Assembly (NCBI GenBank): GCA_026986235.1 | Contig: JALSOY010000207.1 | Location: forward strand, 1-8,604 | Length of the DNA: 8,604 nucleotides | Source: Caldifarciminota bacterium | Lineage (GTDB): Bacteria; Hydrothermota; Hydrothermia; B15-G9; WFZT01 | Direction: 5' to 3' | Part shown: positions 1-6,522 of the stretch, one piece after another | Position numbering within the stretch: position 1 is the first letter of the stretch | Layout: each line of letters opens with the position of its first letter | The notes under the pieces: model-generated | The model's database searches: none | What the model saw: the letters and a program-made list of their open reading frames with translations, nothing else | What the model was told of the DNA's origin: nothing | Position numbers and translations under genes: made by a program

Positions 1-1017
1 CCTGAAGTCCAACTCCGCCCCTCTTATATCCCCAAGATGATACCTCGTCTCTCCCCTGAGAGCAAGCGCATTGGCGTACCACACCCCCGACCTCACACCT
101 TCCAGAAATTCGTTCAATACATCTATTGCCCTCTCAAACTCAAGCCTGTGAGAGTAAACATACGCCCTGAGGAGCTCAAACTGATACGCATCTTCCCCCT
201 CAAGCAGATCCTTTTCTATTGTATTCAGTACCCTCATCGTCTCCTCAGGTGTCAGTGACCAGTTGGCAATTATGCTGAGCTTCAAACGCTCCCTCTCCTC
301 AGGAGATTCAACTGTGTCAAGTAATCTCTCAAACACCTTCAACGCCTCCTCAAACCTTCCCCGTGCCTGAAGCTCGTAAGCCCTCCTCTTTAACCTCTCT
401 GGATCACCGTCATCCACATCTTCACTTACTTCCTGTAAATTTTTCAACCCTCCTGTAAGAAAATCCTGACACTTTCCGGGATTACCTCCTGTAACCTCTT
501 CCATCTCAACGATCGTCGCAACCGAAGGACTCGTTCCCTTACTCTGCCTGTAAAATTCCCTCATGTCCTCTATCGTCCAGGGTCTGATCCGGATGACCTC
601 AAAGTATGAAGGCACACTGCCACTACCCACAGCAAGGACTAAAAGGACCTGGTAAGTCTTCAAACTTTCCAAAAAGTCCAGTAAAAAACCTGACGAAAGG
701 TCAGCATCGTCAATGGCAAGAACAAACGGGGTTTTCCTCTTTTCAAGGAAGTTGTGAAGCTTAACGGATATCCTGGAAGGCGCAGTTTCACTGAGATTCA
801 AACATCTTACAAACTGCATGAAAAAATCTCTTCTGGAGCCAGAAAACCTTACCAGGATCCCATCAGCCCAATCGGGCAAACTCTGGACGAAGTGTTTAAG
901 AATGGTACTCTTACCTATACCCTTTTCCCCTGTTAACGCAACAAAAGTTGCTCCAACGAGAGGGACATCATAGAGCAGGTCCTTAAGCCTCGTTATTTCC
1001 GCCTCCCTGCCAATCAC
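1..1017 (-). CDS. AAA-type ATPase with C-terminal helical (TPR-like) repeats, partial
   Basis: Translating the minus strand gives 339 uninterrupted codons to the window edge; the C-terminus is missing. The product begins VIGREAEITRL, the usual entry to AAA_16/STAND-like ATPase modules. Walker A is GEKGIGKST (residues 30-38) and Walker B is PFVLAIDDAD (about 97-106). From about residue 210 the chain turns Glu/Leu/Arg-rich and helical, with TPR-like units such as RAYELQARGRFEEALKVFERLL, continuing past the edge. This architecture (NTPase plus TPR scaffold) is common in signalling or regulatory ATPases; substrate and partners cannot be read. GTG at 1017 is chosen because an in-frame TAA lies at 1032-1030 and the IGRE motif should sit at the N-terminus; ATT at 1020 is the only other option. 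No Shine-Dalgarno precedes it, but a -10-like TAAAAT ends 9 bases upstream, suggesting a leaderless message. It is divergent from tRNA-Asp, across the palindrome array. Confidence 0.85.
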   Translation of the reverse strand, partial: MIGREAEITRLKDLLYDVPLVGATFVALTGEKGIGKSTILKHFVQSLPDWADGILVRFSGSRRDFFMQFVRCLNLSETAPSRISVKLHNFLEKRKTPFVLAIDDADLSSGFLLDFLESLKTYQVLLVLAVGSGSVPSYFEVIRIRPWTIEDMREFYRQSKGTSPSVATIVEMEEVTGGNPGKCQDFLTGGLKNLQEVSEDVDDGDPERLKRRAYELQARGRFEEALKVFERLLDTVESPEERERLKLSIIANWSLTPEETMRVLNTIEKDLLEGEDAYQFELLRAYVYSHRLEFERAIDVLNEFLEGVRSGVWYANALALRGETRYHLGDIRGAELDFR

Positions 1018-1026
1018 AATACTGGA

Positions 1027-1054
1027 ATTTTAAAGGTAAATTACTCTCTGTGCA
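1027..1054 (-). promoter_or_regulatory. Putative promoter of the AAA ATPase gene
   Basis: On the minus strand TGCACA (1054-1049, 4 of 6 to TTGACA) is followed after 16 bases by TAAAAT (1032-1027, 5 of 6 to TATAAT). A start point 7 or so bases downstream would fall at the GTG start codon. The -35 match is weak; the -10 match is the main support. Confidence 0.45.
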
Positions 1055-1070
1055 CGGGGGACTTTCGGTT

Positions 1071-1300
1071 AATCCTCCTTCTGAAGGAGGGGGATTTTTG
1101 TCTCGTAAAATCCCCCCTGGTGAAGGGGGATATTTGCCTTTCAAAATCCCGCTGGAGAAGGGGGATACCTCCTCCCCAAATCCTCCTTGGAGAAGGTGGA
1201 TACCTCCTCCCAAAATCCCCCTTGGAGAAGGGGGATACAGGGGGATTGAATTCAAGCGGTAGACATCCCCCTTTAGTTCCCCCTTCTTACGAAGGGGGAC
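1071..1300. repeat. Array of G/C-rich hairpin repeats (about 35-bp period)
   Basis: At least six related palindromic units lie here. The core is an arm like ATCCCCCTT, a short loop (often GGAG), and the complementary arm AAGGGGGAT. The T that opens each C-run falls at 1073, 1111, 1147, 1181 and 1216, so the first five units recur every 34-38 bp. Linkers such as ACCTCCTCCCAAAA are partly conserved. A further unit, off phase, opens at 1278 with loop TTAC, and half-units lie at about 1238-1247 and 1264-1273. Unit 1 has CCTCCTTC paired with GAAGGAGG, changed on both arms relative to the CCCCC/GGGGG type. Similar intergenic palindromes are dispersed in many bacterial genomes and are often mis-called as Pro/Gly-rich proteins. 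The array sits between the divergent promoters of the ATPase gene and tRNA-Asp. Confidence 0.85.
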
Positions 1301-1325
1301 TTTTTGAACACCCTCACGCGCTGTC

Positions 1326-1354
1326 TTGACAGGTGGGTGTGGGGTAGATAAAAT
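1326..1354 (+). promoter_or_regulatory. Sigma-70-type promoter of tRNA-Asp (and probably proC-fpg)
   Basis: TTGACA (1326-1331, perfect -35) is followed by a 17-base spacer and TAAAAT (1349-1354, 5 of 6). Transcription would begin near 1361, about 9 bases before the mature tRNA 5' end. This is the best promoter in the window. Confidence 0.8.
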
Positions 1355-1369
1355 AATCATCACACTGGC

Positions 1370-1447
1370 GGGGCTGTAGTTCAGCCTGGTTAGAACGCCG
1401 GCCTGTCACGCCGGAGGTCGCGAGTTCAAATCTCGTCAGCCCCGCCA
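1370..1447 (+). tRNA. tRNA-Asp (GUC)
   Basis: A complete 78-base cloverleaf. The acceptor stem GGGGCTG pairs with CAGCCCC, followed by discriminator G (the bacterial tRNA-Asp identity base) and an encoded CCA (1445-1447). The D-arm contains AGCCTGGTTAG. The anticodon stem CCGGC/GCCGG closes a CTGTCAC loop with anticodon GUC at 1405-1407. The T-arm is GCGAG-TTCAAAT-CTCGT. All stems pair with only the usual G-U at the T-stem base. It decodes GAC/GAU. The proC Shine-Dalgarno begins 13 bases after the tRNA 3' end, with no terminator visible between, so the primary transcript is probably a tRNA-mRNA that must be cut. Confidence 0.97.
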
Positions 1448-1473
1448 TAATTTATTTCCGAGGTGATATGACC

Positions 1474-2297
1474 ATGGGGCCAGAAATTTAACCATTGCCA
1501 TTATAGGAGCCGGGAAAATTGGCTCCGCAATCGCAATCTCACTCCACAACCACTACAATGTCATCGCCACGAGACGGAGGAAAATTAAGGACAACCTGAT
1601 AAACGGGACCATACCTGTTTTGAGGGACAATAAAGAAGCTGCCTTAAAAGCCGATGTGGTGATCCTCACAGTAAAACCGGGCCAGGTCGTAAAGGTTTTA
1701 AGGAACATAAAAGAGGAGGTCAAAGGTAAACCGGTTATCTCTTTTGCCGCAGCCATCCCCATTTCCATGTTGAAAAAAGCCGCCCCACAGGCAAAAATAG
1801 TAAGAGCGATGACCAACATCGCTGTTATGGCTCAAAGCAGCTATACCGTTTACTCCTTCGCCCCTGATGTCAGTGATGAATGTAGATCCCTATCCGTTGA
1901 AATTTTCGGGAAATTTGGTGCACACAGGGAAGTTGACGAAAGATACATTGACGCCATAACTGCCCTGTCCGGAAGTGGCCCTGCGTATCTTTACACCGTA
2001 ATTGAGGCCCTGACCTATGGAGGTCTCCTGATAGGTCTCCCCCGGGACCTTGCCATGGAGGCGGTGGCACACACCTTCATCGGCACCGCAAGGCTCCTCC
2101 TTTCAAGTAAAAATCACCCGGCTGAGCTCAAGGATATGGTGGTAACCCCCGGCGGTGTCACCATAGAAGGCATATACGAGCTGGAGGACAGCAGGGTCAG
2201 AACCGCCATGATGAAAGCGATCAACGCAGCATTCAAAAAATCCAGAATAATCTCTGAAGAAATAAAAAAAGAAAGCGAAAAAATCCTGGAAGATTAG
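1474..2297 (+). CDS. proC: Pyrroline-5-carboxylate reductase, with an apparent one-base frame break at the start
   Basis: ProC reduces 1-pyrroline-5-carboxylate to L-proline with NAD(P)H, the last step of proline synthesis, in the cytoplasm. Seen: a Rossmann start (IAIIGAGKIGSAIA), VVILTVKPGQ, and the C-terminal signatures ALSGSGPAYLYTVIEAL and VVTPGGVTIEGIYELE. About 275 residues matches the family. The start is odd. The ProC frame is open from 1467 but holds no ATG, GTG or TTG before the Rossmann motif. A strong Shine-Dalgarno, GAGGTGA (1460-1466), sits 7 bases before ATG 1474 (and 1 base before ATG 1468), yet both ATGs read into TAA at 1489-1491. One extra G in the GGGG at 1476-1479 would give M-G-A-R-N-L-T-I-A-I-I-G, joining ATG 1474 to the ProC frame. 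Either a G is missing from the read, or the gene is frameshifted, or an ATT start (1494) is used. The usual RxMPNxP segment is replaced by RAMTNIAV. fpg follows after 1 base. Confidence 0.88.
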
Positions 2298-2298
2298 A

Positions 2299-3087
2299 AT
2301 GCCTGAACTTCCAGACCTCGAAGTTCTGAAAGATGCAATAAACGCCAGGTACCGGGGAAACCTGATCACCGGGGTTGACCTGAGACGACCTGAATTCTTG
2401 AAAACCAGATACTTTCCACCAGAGGTTTTTAAAAACTCCGTGCTCTCCAGTGTGTCAAGAAGGGGGAAAATTCTTATATTCACAGCTCAGAATGGTTTTA
2501 AACTCGTGTTCCATCCCATGCTCCGGGGATGGATCCTGGATAGAGCAGAAGACTATGTCCTGAAATTTTCCTTCTCCAACGGATCGGATATCTTTATCCT
2601 TGAGATGGAAAATGCTGGCCTGATGCAACTTTTCATTGTGAAAAAGCCTGAAAATTTGAGAATACTCAAAAGCCTGGGACCTGAGCCCCTGGATGACGGT
2701 TTCAATACGGAGTACCTAAAATCAATCGTCAGAAATTCAAAAGACAGGATAAAAAAACTCATAACCACCCAGAAAGTCGTGGCTGGAATAGGAAACGCCT
2801 ACGCAGATGAGATCCTCTGGAAAGCTGGTATAAATCCCTTCAGAAAGGCAAATACTCTCAAAGACCAGGAGATAGAAAGGCTGACTGATTCCACAAAGGA
2901 AGTGCTAAAAGAGGCGATAAAGGTTTTGAAAAACATTTCAGAAAACGGTATCCCACCCTTTGAATACAGAGACCACATGAAAATACACAGGAGAGATGGA
3001 AAACCCTGTCCAAGATGTGGAACCCCCATTGAGGTGAAATTTGAAGGTGAAAGGGGAACCTGGTGGTGTCCTGTGTGCCAGCCGTAG
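2299..3087 (+). CDS. Fpg/Nei-family DNA glycosylase (PELPD subfamily)
   Basis: A 262-residue base-excision-repair enzyme, expected to excise oxidised bases and cut the abasic site by beta/delta elimination. Seen: the N-terminal MPELPDLEVL, whose Pro2 (the nucleophile after Met removal) and Glu3 are the catalytic pair; Lys57 in RRGKILIF; LGPEPL (124-129); the helix-two-turn-helix motif GIGNAYADEILW (161-172); and a C-terminal zinc finger with Cys237, Cys240, Cys257 and Cys260, with the conserved Arg at 252. All key residues are present, so it should be active. It reads PELPD rather than the PELPE of classical MutM, and has HPMLRGW (72-78) where E. coli MutM has HLGMSG, so 8-oxoG specificity is uncertain and I give no gene symbol. 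ATG comes 1 base after the proC stop, with a weak GGAAG (2288-2292) ahead; translational coupling to proC is likely. Confidence 0.9.
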   Translation: MPELPDLEVLKDAINARYRGNLITGVDLRRPEFLKTRYFPPEVFKNSVLSSVSRRGKILIFTAQNGFKLVFHPMLRGWILDRAEDYVLKFSFSNGSDIFILEMENAGLMQLFIVKKPENLRILKSLGPEPLDDGFNTEYLKSIVRNSKDRIKKLITTQKVVAGIGNAYADEILWKAGINPFRKANTLKDQEIERLTDSTKEVLKEAIKVLKNISENGIPPFEYRDHMKIHRRDGKPCPRCGTPIEVKFEGERGTWWCPVCQP

Positions 3088-3159
3088 GTCCCGATATTTT
3101 TCCAGTAGAAATCGTACACCCTCCAATAAGCTGACCACTTGAAAGGCAATCCCTTCAGG

Positions 3160-3188
3160 TTGAATTTCGCAAAACTTCCTTTTAAACT
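3160..3188 (+). promoter_or_regulatory. Putative promoter of the Uma2-family gene
   Basis: TTGAAT (3160-3165, 4 of 6) is followed by 17 bases and TAAACT (3183-3188, 4 of 6). The -10 ends 9 bases before ATG 3198, so the message would have almost no leader. No terminator is visible in 3088-3159, so read-through from fpg is also possible. Confidence 0.4.
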
Positions 3189-3197
3189 TTGATTGAC

Positions 3198-3797
3198 ATG
3201 TTACAAAAAACACTCAAAGAACCCATAACATTCGAGAGATTTAAGGAAATTTTGCAGGAGGATGACAAGGCACACCTCATTAATGGGAAAATAATTATGG
3301 AAACACCAGCTTCATACAGACACGAATATATATTCGCAAAACTTTTCTCAATCCTCAGATTGTATGTAACCACCATGGATCTCGGTATAGTTCTGGGTTC
3401 AAGAACTCTCGTAAAGATAGATAGATACAATGCGTTTGAGCCTGACTTACTCTTTATCTCAAATGAAAGAAAGGGTATCATCAAAGATTACGAAATTGAT
3501 GGTGCCCCTGATGTCGTGGTGGAAATTATTTCAAGGAGTTCAAGAAGGGAGGACAGGGTGGAAAAATTTCTCGGCTACGAAAAGATCGGCGTTAAAGAAT
3601 ACTGGCTCATCGATTCAGAAAAAAATATTGCTGAGTTTTACAGATTAAAACAGGGGAAATTTGAGGAGGTTGAGGTAAAAGACGACAAATTCCAATCACT
3701 CGCTATAAAAGGATTCTGGCTCAATGTAGGGTGGCTGTTTGATGATAAAATCAAAGAGGCTGAAATCCTTGAGAAAATAACCGGGAGTTTAAGATGA
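3198..3797 (+). CDS. Uma2-family (DUF820) PD-(D/E)xK nuclease-like protein
   Basis: A 199-residue protein with the full Uma2 pattern: ITFERFKEI...LINGKIIMETPAS near the N-terminus, then FEPDLLFIS with the acidic Asp83, then GAPDVVVEIISRSSRREDRVEKFLGYEKIGVKEYWLID with Glu109 and Lys123. This is the family's restriction-endonuclease-like core; the family is a mostly uncharacterised, often multicopy group of putative endonucleases. ATG 3198 is preferred: an in-frame TTG at 3189 would overlap the inferred transcription start, and neither has a Shine-Dalgarno. The gene is convergent with tmcA and the coding regions overlap by 9 bp (3789-3797). The biological substrate is unknown; no toxin, methylase or transposase partner lies beside it. 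Confidence 0.88.
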   Translation: MLQKTLKEPITFERFKEILQEDDKAHLINGKIIMETPASYRHEYIFAKLFSILRLYVTTMDLGIVLGSRTLVKIDRYNAFEPDLLFISNERKGIIKDYEIDGAPDVVVEIISRSSRREDRVEKFLGYEKIGVKEYWLIDSEKNIAEFYRLKQGKFEEVEVKDDKFQSLAIKGFWLNVGWLFDDKIKEAEILEKITGSLR

Positions 3798-6131
3798 ATC
3801 TCCCACTGGAATTCTGCGTGGTGGCACGATTCCCGGATAATAATGATCAAAAAGGATGTTAAATAGTTCATGTGATCTTATCACCAGAGATCTGTACTCC
3901 ACACCCTGTTCCTTTGAAATTTTTCCAAGATCCTTCAGATGTATAAAGTTTTCCAGAATGATGAGTTCGTCCAGCTGACTTAACCCGGGATCGAGGTTAA
4001 GGAAGTACAATCTGGCAAGCTTTCTCGCAATATCCCTGACATATCCCCAGGGTATAACTTCCTTTCTGAAGAGTTTAACTCTTTCAATTTCATCTTCGCT
4101 AATTTCCTTATTCTCATCCATCCGGGATATTCTGTGCTTGATAATTGTGAGGAACAATCCCGGTTCAACATCCAGGTAGTTGGTGTCCTTGAGTTCAACG
4201 AGTCTCCTTATCAGTGTTTCGTTGAATCTAACGAGGTGGTCTCTGACTTTTTCGTTGTTTGGCTTTACATAAGCGACGCTGTATTCCCCGCTTACGGCGT
4301 TTCTTACAGGTGAAATGTAAACAGGGATATAACCGTTTCTAAACCAGAAATTTAAAAGTTCTGGCGTGGCACCAAAGCTCGCCCCAAACCAGTCAAAGTC
4401 ACTGCTGTAGTGTTTTTCAAGCTCTTTTAACGAGGCAGATCCAATCCCTCTGTCAAAGAACGCGGGATGAACTGCTATTCTCACAACCCTGAGGCCTCTG
4501 AAGCACGGGAAAAGAGTATTTCCGTAATACCTTGCAATTACCGATGGAATAACATGACCGTTGATCTCCAGGTGGAGATGGGGTTTTTCTGTTAAATCCC
4601 TGCAAATATCATGGGGAAGGCCACCCTCTTCTGCAAGGAGCAGGGAAGACATTAACCTGTCTTCAACTTTCAAAGAAGCAGCGTGGACATGTGGCGCATC
4701 TGCCAGCATCAGTATGTCGTTCGGCTCATTTCTGTAGTGGGCAAGGATGTAGATTCCAATGTATTTCCTCAGTGTGTCCCTTTCTTCAAAAAACATCTTA
4801 TCACGCTGAAATTCCACAAACTGATGATCTTTAAGATTAACCTCTTCAACCCTTTCCGGCTCTGCATCCAGCAGCAGGAGGTCATAAAGCCACCTCTCCA
4901 CCGGATCACCCTCCCTGTATCGTACCGGTGTCTTCAGTTCTGAAACACCCACAGAAATCTTATCCTCTCTGAGCTTTTTCAAAAACCTGATGTTGAAACC
5001 CCTCCCTGCTCCTTCGTATCCATGAATGGTGGTTGAAAAAATGGCCTTCTCAGAAGTCTCCAGTATTCTATGTAGCATTGGTACAGGAATTCCTGAGGCT
5101 TCGTCAACGACGACAAGGTCGAATTTCTCGTATGTTATCTCGATGGGAGAGTAGAATCTCACTTCGAAATTTTTCCTCTTTAAGATGCTTCCCTTCCACT
5201 CAGGAGGTTCACCCAGCGTGACCATGGCATATTTTATGAATTCAAAGAGTGTCTTTGAGCCCTCAAAAGAGGGAGCGGTAACCCCGATTTTCATTCTTCC
5301 GTAATTCAGGTAATCTACAAGTCCCCCAACAAATAGTCCCACAGCCGCAGATTTTCCGCGTCCACGATTTGCCGTCACAACAAATGCCCTCTCGTTAGAA
5401 AAATAGAATTCCTCAAGAGACTTTAGTGTCTCCACCTGATCCCGGGTTAAACAGAGTCGAAAAATACGCTCATCCAGCTTCGTATCTTCAGGTACTTTTA
5501 CTATCCCGGGCTGGGGAGGTAGCTCTTTTGCTCTATTGGAAATTGCTTCTTTCCTGCTTAAAAAGTAGAATCCATTCGTCACCTTAAGGGAATTGAGGAA
5601 GTATTTTTCAAATGTTGGTTTGACATCAAGCTCTGTATAAGGAAGAGAGGCGAGCTCGAAATGGTGTTTCAAAGTCTTTGATAACCAGGTTTCAGGAGAA
5701 TCCAGAAGGATAAAGATGATTCCACCGCCTTTTACCGTATCGATTACAATTCCGAGGTCGTTTGGAAAAAGCGTATAGGTAAAATCAAGTACAGCGGCGT
5801 CGTATGTTTCACCCAGAACACGCCTCACTTTATCGAGAGGAACTGCGTTTATGTAAAGTTTCCTGGGCCTGTGTCTCTTTATCACTCTCATGAACCTCCA
5901 GAAAGAACTCTCCCTATCTTCATAGGCGTAAAGTACTCGTTTTTTCCCCTCTACAAGGTGGTGAAAGGCCATCAGGAGGTAAGCTGCGTAAGTGAACTTT
6001 TTGTGGGTATCCAGAGCGAGGGTTATTACCCTGCGGTGTCCTGTGGCACCGGCATCGTACACAGCTTCAAACAGAAATTCCTTTAACTTCCCCCTTAAAT
6101 CCTCCGGTAGTTTTGAAAGATATTTCTGCAT
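3789..6131 (-). CDS. tmcA: tRNA(Met) cytidine acetyltransferase TmcA, archaeal-like long form
   Basis: TmcA uses acetyl-CoA and ATP (or GTP) to make N4-acetylcytidine, classically at the wobble base C34 of elongator tRNA-Met. The 780-residue product shows the domains in order: an N-terminal DUF1726-like region (about 1-190); a RecD-like helicase module with Walker A TANRGRGKSAA (253-263), Walker B FDLVVVDEASGIP (D343, E344) and the TmcA motif STTIHGYEGAGRGF (366-379); a GNAT module with RIAVHPAFFDRGIGS (551-565), SFGATPELLNFWFRNGY (585-601) and RNAVSGEYSVAYVKP (610-624); and a basic C-terminal tRNA-binding region. All core motifs are intact. E. coli TmcA is about 670 residues; this length is closer to archaeal enzymes. 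The GNAT loop has Phe559 where Gln is common. ATG at 6131 has no Shine-Dalgarno, but TATAAT ends 8 bases upstream. It is divergent from the ASCH gene and shares its promoter region. Confidence 0.95.
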   Translation of the reverse strand: MQKYLSKLPEDLRGKLKEFLFEAVYDAGATGHRRVITLALDTHKKFTYAAYLLMAFHHLVEGKKRVLYAYEDRESSFWRFMRVIKRHRPRKLYINAVPLDKVRRVLGETYDAAVLDFTYTLFPNDLGIVIDTVKGGGIIFILLDSPETWLSKTLKHHFELASLPYTELDVKPTFEKYFLNSLKVTNGFYFLSRKEAISNRAKELPPQPGIVKVPEDTKLDERIFRLCLTRDQVETLKSLEEFYFSNERAFVVTANRGRGKSAAVGLFVGGLVDYLNYGRMKIGVTAPSFEGSKTLFEFIKYAMVTLGEPPEWKGSILKRKNFEVRFYSPIEITYEKFDLVVVDEASGIPVPMLHRILETSEKAIFSTTIHGYEGAGRGFNIRFLKKLREDKISVGVSELKTPVRYREGDPVERWLYDLLLLDAEPERVEEVNLKDHQFVEFQRDKMFFEERDTLRKYIGIYILAHYRNEPNDILMLADAPHVHAASLKVEDRLMSSLLLAEEGGLPHDICRDLTEKPHLHLEINGHVIPSVIARYYGNTLFPCFRGLRVVRIAVHPAFFDRGIGSASLKELEKHYSSDFDWFGASFGATPELLNFWFRNGYIPVYISPVRNAVSGEYSVAYVKPNNEKVRDHLVRFNETLIRRLVELKDTNYLDVEPGLFLTIIKHRISRMDENKEISEDEIERVKLFRKEVIPWGYVRDIARKLARLYFLNLDPGLSQLDELIILENFIHLKDLGKISKEQGVEYRSLVIRSHELFNILFDHYYPGIVPPRRIPVGDSS

Positions 6132-6145
6132 GGGATAAAATTATA
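6113..6145. promoter_or_regulatory. Overlapping divergent promoters for tmcA and the ASCH gene
   Basis: Only 16 bp (6132-6147) separate the two start codons. On the plus strand TTGAAA (6113-6118) lies 17 bases before TAAAAT (6136-6141), which ends 6 bases before the ASCH ATG. On the minus strand a perfect TATAAT (6145-6140) ends 8 bases before the tmcA ATG; its -35 is poor (TTCTCA at 6166-6161 with a 15-base spacer is the best). The -10 boxes overlap at 6140-6141, so polymerase should be unable to occupy both at once. The plus-strand -35 lies inside the tmcA coding region. Confidence 0.65.
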
Positions 6146-6147
6146 GA

Positions 6148-6522
6148 ATGATCCCCGAATTGAGAACAGGCCTCGTTGTTAAAGGAAAATTTGCCTCACT
6201 CATTGTAGATGGTAAAAAGACATGGGAGATTAGGAAAATCCCACCTTATGTATCAGGAGTCGTGGGTGTCATTGACGGAGATAGAGATGTGCTTCTTGGA
6301 ACCGTTGAAATCACCGGGTTTCTTGGGCCCTTCACCCTCAAAGAACTCATGAAACATCAGGAAAAACACCACGGGGGAGGATTCCTCAAACAGTATGGCC
6401 GCGGTAATATTCCTCTTTACGCCTGGATTTTAAGAAATCCAGTAAAGTTTTCAAAACCCCTTAGAGTGAAGTATCGAGAGGGCAGGGCTGGTATTGCGGA
6501 GATACTGGATGTCTGGATTTAA
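6148..6522 (+). CDS. Small ASCH-domain protein
   Basis: A 124-residue, single-domain, basic protein with no signal or membrane segment. The N-terminal GKFASLIVDGKKTWEIRKIPP, ending in the GxKxxExR signature (G22, K24, E27, R29), then a beta strand with LGTVEITGFLGPF and a C-terminal YAWILRNPVKF strand, are typical of ASCH domains, PUA-like folds that bind RNA or nucleosides. E. coli YqfB, a small ASCH protein, hydrolyses N4-acetylcytidine with Lys21, Thr24 and Glu74. Here the Lys is kept (K24) but the Thr position is Glu27, so YqfB chemistry cannot be assumed. The divergent neighbour tmcA makes ac4C, which suggests (inference) a role in reading, trimming or regulating that modification. ATG 6148 is the first in-frame start, with no Shine-Dalgarno and a promoter ending 6 bases before it. 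No close downstream gene. Confidence 0.82.
   Translation: MIPELRTGLVVKGKFASLIVDGKKTWEIRKIPPYVSGVVGVIDGDRDVLLGTVEITGFLGPFTLKELMKHQEKHHGGGFLKQYGRGNIPLYAWILRNPVKFSKPLRVKYREGRAGIAEILDVWI

Noticed and set aside
1000..1012. Shine-Dalgarno-like AGGGAGG on the minus strand just inside the ATPase gene
   Set aside because: No ATG, GTG or TTG follows in frame at a workable distance, and a later start would cut the conserved IGRE motif.
1071..1300. CRISPR-like array
   Set aside because: Units are palindromes with unequal, partly similar linkers of roughly 10-15 bases; there are no unique spacers of about 30 bases and no cas genes.
983..1363. 126-codon minus-strand frame and two plus-strand frames rich in Pro, Ser and Gly
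   Set aside because: They are translations of the G/C palindromes (SPGGIL, PPSEGG periodicity), a known artefact of such repeats, and overlap the start of the ATPase gene and its promoter.
1620..2297. proC starting at TTG 1620
   Set aside because: It would remove the NAD(P)-binding Rossmann motif, which is intact upstream in the same frame.
3189..3197. TTG 3189 as the start of the Uma2 gene
   Set aside because: ATG 3198 is in frame three codons later, and the inferred transcription start lies after 3189.
6148..6522. Calling the ASCH protein an ac4C amidohydrolase (YqfB orthologue)
   Set aside because: The Thr of the Lys-Thr-Glu triad is replaced by Glu27 in a motif shared by many ASCH proteins of other or unknown function.
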